The notes under the pieces were generated by a model. It saw nothing but the letters and a program-made list of their open reading frames with translations, was not told the DNA's origin and did no database searches. Positions 17,152-19,745 of a stretch of 19,745 nt of DNA are shown in pieces (within the stretch, counting starts at the first letter, position 1; the number at the start of each line of letters is the position of its first letter). The translations under genes were made by a program, and so were the position numbers. The DNA lies in contig DFOV01000142.1 of NCBI GenBank assembly GCA_002376965.1, positions 2,698 through 22,442 of the forward strand. The letters run 5' to 3'. This DNA is from Gammaproteobacteria bacterium UBA3532. Its GTDB lineage: Bacteria > Pseudomonadota > Gammaproteobacteria > Enterobacterales > UBA3532.

Positions 17152-17182
17152 GCGTGGTTATGCTCCATTTATGCTAAAATAG

Positions 17183-17226
17183 TAATACTTGTAGTCTACA
17201 ACGGTAACGCTTGTATTCTAAAACGG
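17183..17226. repeat. Tandem pair of 22-nt direct repeats in the dciA/M23 divergent region
   Basis: Bases 17183-17204 and 17205-17226 are adjacent and match at 18 of 22 positions, sharing the framework TAA..CTTGTA.TCTA.AACGG. The first copy contains the near-perfect palindrome TTGTAG-T-CTACAA (17189-17201). The pair lies in the middle of the 126-bp space between divergent genes, where a regulator would act. The function is unknown. Confidence 0.75.
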
Positions 17227-17233
17227 AATTACT

Positions 17234-17255
17234 AGGCTACAACTCATTGTAGCCT
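17234..17255. repeat. 9-bp inverted repeat upstream of the M23 gene
   Basis: AGGCTACAA (17234-17242) and TTGTAGCCT (17247-17255) form a perfect stem with a CTCA loop. It ends 3 bases before the AAGAGG Shine-Dalgarno (17259-17264) of the M23 gene. If transcribed, the hairpin would sit beside the ribosome site. It repeats the CTACAA/TTGTAG hexamers found in the adjoining 22-nt repeat. Confidence 0.7.
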
Positions 17256-17277
17256 GAAAAGAGGTTGTAAGTCATAT

Positions 17278-18237
17278 ATGTCATTTACGTTGCTGCACAG
17301 AGATGAATACGGCACTCGAAGCTTTCAGTTCGAGCGCTGGCATCTATTGTTGGTATTGGCAATTGTCATATTTCTCAGTGTAGGGGCGGCGCTGGCTGGG
17401 TTGGCCGTCGGCTTAGACTGGCGTAAAAGTGAAACCATGGTTGGTGAAGGAATCAGCCTGTGGCGCGAAGAGCTGTATGATCAGCAGCAACATCTACTTG
17501 CAATGCGCGAAAAGACACAAGCGCAGCTAATTGAGCTCACTACCCGTATCAGTATGCTGCAGGCTCAGTCTATTCGCTTGGAAGGCGTTGGGCAGCGCGT
17601 CTTGGCTCATGCAGGCCTTGATGCTGATGAGTTTGATTTTGGTGTTGATCCTGGAATTGGTGGCCCTCAGCCAGGTGAACTAGAGGTCGGTTTGCCGTCA
17701 GCTGATACCGTGGTGACTGAGCAGAGCAATGACTTCCTAAAGGAAATGAATCTGTTAACCGAGCGTATCCAAAAGCAAAGTAAACAGCTTGAAATATTAG
17801 AAACGGTATTAAGCAATCGTACCGTTGATACGGAGATGTTTATTACCGGAAGACCTATCGTTAAAGGCTGGTTATCCTCACCCTATGGAATGCGTCGAGA
17901 TCCATTTCATGGTAAAAAAACCTGGCATCGCGGTGTTGATTTTGCCGGTAAGTCAGGCAGCGACATTGTCGCAACTGGCGGTGGGATTGTTACCTGGGCT
18001 TCAAAGCGTCATGGTTATGGGCTGATGGTTGAAGTCGATCATGGCAACGGGCTAACCACTCGTTATGCTCACGCCAAGAGCTTGCTGGTTGATGTGGGCG
18101 ATATTGTCGAAAAAGGCCAATTGATTGCGACCATGGGGAGCTCTGGGCGTTCTACCGGCCCGCACGTCCATTACGAAGTGTGGCGCGATGGCCGTCCAAT
18201 CAACCCCGCTAAATTTATCTACCGCAAAGATAGCTAG
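17278..18237 (+). CDS. M23 family (LytM-type) membrane-anchored metallopeptidase
   Basis: The product is 319 residues: a short cytoplasmic N-terminus, one membrane segment (about 22-45), two coiled-coil-like regions (about 62-110 and 150-180) around a Gly/Pro-rich linker, and a C-terminal M23 domain from about 190. The zinc site appears complete, with H217 and D221 in HRGVDF and H296/H298 in GPHVHYE, plus H265 in TRYAH. This suggests an active peptidoglycan endopeptidase facing the periplasm, unlike degenerate LytM factors such as EnvC or NlpD. A homologous gene occupies the same place next to secA in Pseudomonas. The Shine-Dalgarno is AAGAGG at 17259-17264, 13 nt before the ATG. The exact substrate cannot be read from sequence. 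Confidence 0.9.
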   Translation: MSFTLLHRDEYGTRSFQFERWHLLLVLAIVIFLSVGAALAGLAVGLDWRKSETMVGEGISLWREELYDQQQHLLAMREKTQAQLIELTTRISMLQAQSIRLEGVGQRVLAHAGLDADEFDFGVDPGIGGPQPGELEVGLPSADTVVTEQSNDFLKEMNLLTERIQKQSKQLEILETVLSNRTVDTEMFITGRPIVKGWLSSPYGMRRDPFHGKKTWHRGVDFAGKSGSDIVATGGGIVTWASKRHGYGLMVEVDHGNGLTTRYAHAKSLLVDVGDIVEKGQLIATMGSSGRSTGPHVHYEVWRDGRPINPAKFIYRKDS

Positions 18238-18479
18238 AAATATTTGTTAACTCGCAACTCCTTGATCATGGGCAGCTCATCCTGCCCTATCCTGGATGTA
18301 CAATCACCCCAATAACCTTTATCATATGGCCAAATTTTGGCAGGCATTCGTAATGCCATCATCGACATTGTTCATCGTTTAGCAAATGATGGTGGCTAAT
18401 ATATTTCTGGTCAAGACTTGAAAAATCTCATCACGCCTACCATATAAAGCCACTAAGAACCGTCGCGCGAGTATATGCA
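18238..18479. other. Leader region between the M23 gene and secA
   Basis: No SecM-like gene is present; the only frame of note is a 15-codon one at 18270-18317. Small symmetric elements are GGGCAG/CTGCCC (18270-18287), GCCAAA-T-TTTGGC (18329-18341), GGCATT-CGT-AATGCC (18343-18357) and CCATCAT/ATGATGG (18356-18392). No clear intrinsic terminator for the M23 gene is seen, because none of the hairpins is followed by a T-run. Confidence 0.5.
18418..18448 (+). promoter_or_regulatory. Candidate sigma-70 promoter for secA
   Basis: TTGAAA (18418-18423) and TATAAA (18443-18448) each match 5 of 6 consensus bases, but the spacer is 19 bp, which is longer than ideal. The predicted start, about 18455, leaves a leader of about 25 nt before the secA ATG. 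Confidence 0.4.
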
Positions 18480-19745
18480 ATGATAGGAAATGCCCTCAAG
18501 AAAGTATTTGGAACCAAGAATGATCGGATCGTAAAGCAGGCGCGCAAAGTCGTAGCGCAAATCAATGCGCTAGAGCCTGAATTCGAGAAGTTAACGGATG
18601 ATGAGCTAAGGGCAAAAACCGACGAGTATAAAAAGCGATTGTCCGAAGGGGAAAGTCTGGATGCGCTTTTACCAGAGGCGTTCGCCACGGTGCGAGAAGC
18701 AAGTAAGCGAACCTTGGGAATGCGCCATTTTGACGTTCAGTTAATTGGTGGTAAAACTCTGCATAAAGGGCGTATAGCAGAAATGCGCACTGGTGAAGGT
18801 AAAACGCTGATGTCGACCTTGCCAGCCTACCTCAATGCGTTGAGCGGCAAAGGGGTGCACATTGTTACGGTGAATGACTATCTGGCCAGCCGTGATGCGA
18901 ATTGGATGCGCCCAATCTACGAAATGCTGGGGTTGACCGTTGGAATTAACCTGCCTGGCATGCCGCCTCAAGAGAAGCAAAAAGCTTATGCTGCCGACAT
19001 TACCTACGGCACAAATAATGAATTCGGTTTTGATTATCTACGCGATAACATGGCTTTCTCAACCAAAGATAAGGCTCAAAATCATTTAAACTTCGCCATC
19101 GTCGATGAAGTTGACTCTATACTCATTGATGAAGCGCGTACTCCCCTTATTATTTCGGGTGCAGCTGAAGACAGCTCGGAGCTTTATAAAAACATTAATG
19201 CTTTAATTCCTCGACTGGAACGTCAAATGGAAGTGCCCGAAAATCCAGACGACGAAGTTGAGAATCCTGCTGATTTTACCGTTGATGAAAAGACCCGTCA
19301 GGTTCATTTGACGGAAATAGGCCAGGAAAAAGTTGAAAGCCTGCTGATTGAGGCGAAGTTGCTGGAAGAGGGCGATAGCCTTTACAGCGTCCAGAATATC
19401 ACCTTGCTTCATCATATCAATGCTGGCTTGCGCGCTCACCATACATTCCAGCGTGATGTCGACTATATCGTTCGCGATGATAAGATCATTATCGTTGATG
19501 AGCATACTGGACGTATTATGCCGGGTCGCCGTTGGGGAGATGGATTACACCAGGCGGTCGAAGCAAAAGAAAAGGTAACGATTCAGAACGAGAGCCAAAC
19601 CCTGGCATCGATTACCTTCCAGAACTACTTCCGCTTGTATAATAAGCTATCGGGTATGACAGGTACCGCAGATACTGAAGCTTATGAGTTTATGCATATT
19701 TATGGGCTTGAAGTAGTATCGATTCCGACCAATAAGCCAATGGTT
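18480..19745 (+). CDS. secA: Preprotein translocase ATPase SecA, N-terminal part (runs off the window)
   Basis: SecA is the motor that pushes unfolded proteins through SecYEG. The visible part is 422 codons, about half of a typical ~900-residue SecA, with an open frame to the window edge. It shows the N-terminal [23 protein letters not shown], the Walker A motif MRTGEGKT (102-109), the [10 protein letters not shown] segment, [16 protein letters not shown], the DEAD-type Walker B DEVD (209-212) with [15 protein letters not shown], and the start of the preprotein cross-linking domain. The ATG at 18480 has only a weak GAG (18469-18471) upstream. Its first base is shared with a tiny frame ATG-CAA-TGA (18475-18483). 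Confidence 0.97.
   Translation, partial: MIGNALKKVFGTKNDRIVKQARKVVAQINALEPEFEKLTDDELRAKTDEYKKRLSEGESLDALLPEAFATVREASKRTLGMRHFDVQLIGGKTLHKGRIAEMRTGEGKTLMSTLPAYLNALSGKGVHIVTVNDYLASRDANWMRPIYEMLGLTVGINLPGMPPQEKQKAYAADITYGTNNEFGFDYLRDNMAFSTKDKAQNHLNFAIVDEVDSILIDEARTPLIISGAAEDSSELYKNINALIPRLERQMEVPENPDDEVENPADFTVDEKTRQVHLTEIGQEKVESLLIEAKLLEEGDSLYSVQNITLLHHINAGLRAHHTFQRDVDYIVRDDKIIIVDEHTGRIMPGRRWGDGLHQAVEAKEKVTIQNESQTLASITFQNYFRLYNKLSGMTGTADTEAYEFMHIYGLEVVSIPTNKPMV

Noticed and set aside
18270..18317. 15-codon frame before secA as a possible SecM-like arrest peptide
   Set aside because: It is too short, has no signal sequence and no SecM-like arrest motif, and its ATG lies at the base of a hairpin with no Shine-Dalgarno.

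Overview
The window is a nearly complete dcw (division and cell wall) cluster from a gammaproteobacterium. The order is rnpB end, mraZ, rsmH, ftsL, ftsI, murF, mraY, murD, ftsW, murG, murC, ddlB, ftsQ, ftsA, ftsZ, lpxC, then a reverse-strand dciA (DUF721), an M23 peptidase gene, and the start of secA. As I recall it, Pseudomonas has the same order, including rnpB before mraZ and dciA plus M23 between lpxC and secA. That suggests Pseudomonadales or a related order such as Cellvibrionales. The genus cannot be fixed from this sequence alone. Moderate GC content and frequent GTG/TTG starts are consistent but not diagnostic.

Layout: bases 1-142 are the 3' end of RNase P RNA. The next ~430 bases are AT-rich and hold an 18-bp perfect inverted repeat. 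They also hold a near-consensus sigma-70 promoter (TTGACA, 17 bp, TATAGT) followed at once by 10-bp-spaced GTGG repeats that fit the MraZ operator. From mraZ (572) to ftsZ (15593) fourteen genes run in one direction with overlaps or very short gaps, so this is probably one transcriptional unit with translational coupling. lpxC follows after 89 bases with a candidate promoter of its own and a TTG start. A 20-bp-stem bidirectional terminator separates it from the convergent dciA. dciA and the M23 gene diverge from a 126-bp region full of small repeats, and secA runs off the right edge.

How the genes work together: MurC, MurD and MurF add amino acids to UDP-MurNAc, with Ddl supplying D-Ala-D-Ala. 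MraY and MurG make lipid I and lipid II at the membrane. FtsW and FtsI polymerise and cross-link septal peptidoglycan, and FtsL and FtsQ connect them to the FtsA/FtsZ ring. MraZ regulates the cluster and RsmH methylates 16S rRNA. LpxC commits carbon to lipid A. DciA is a replicative helicase loader, the M23 protein is a candidate envelope peptidase, and SecA drives protein export.

The window is otherwise conventional. The main departures are the clean absence of murE between ftsI and murF, three degenerate 19-nt repeats that fill the ftsA-ftsZ gap, a 22-nt repeat pair plus hairpin in the dciA/M23 divergent region, and an exact 21-bp in-frame duplication in murD. I found no mobile element, CRISPR array, tRNA or broken gene, and no convincing evidence of an entirely new system.
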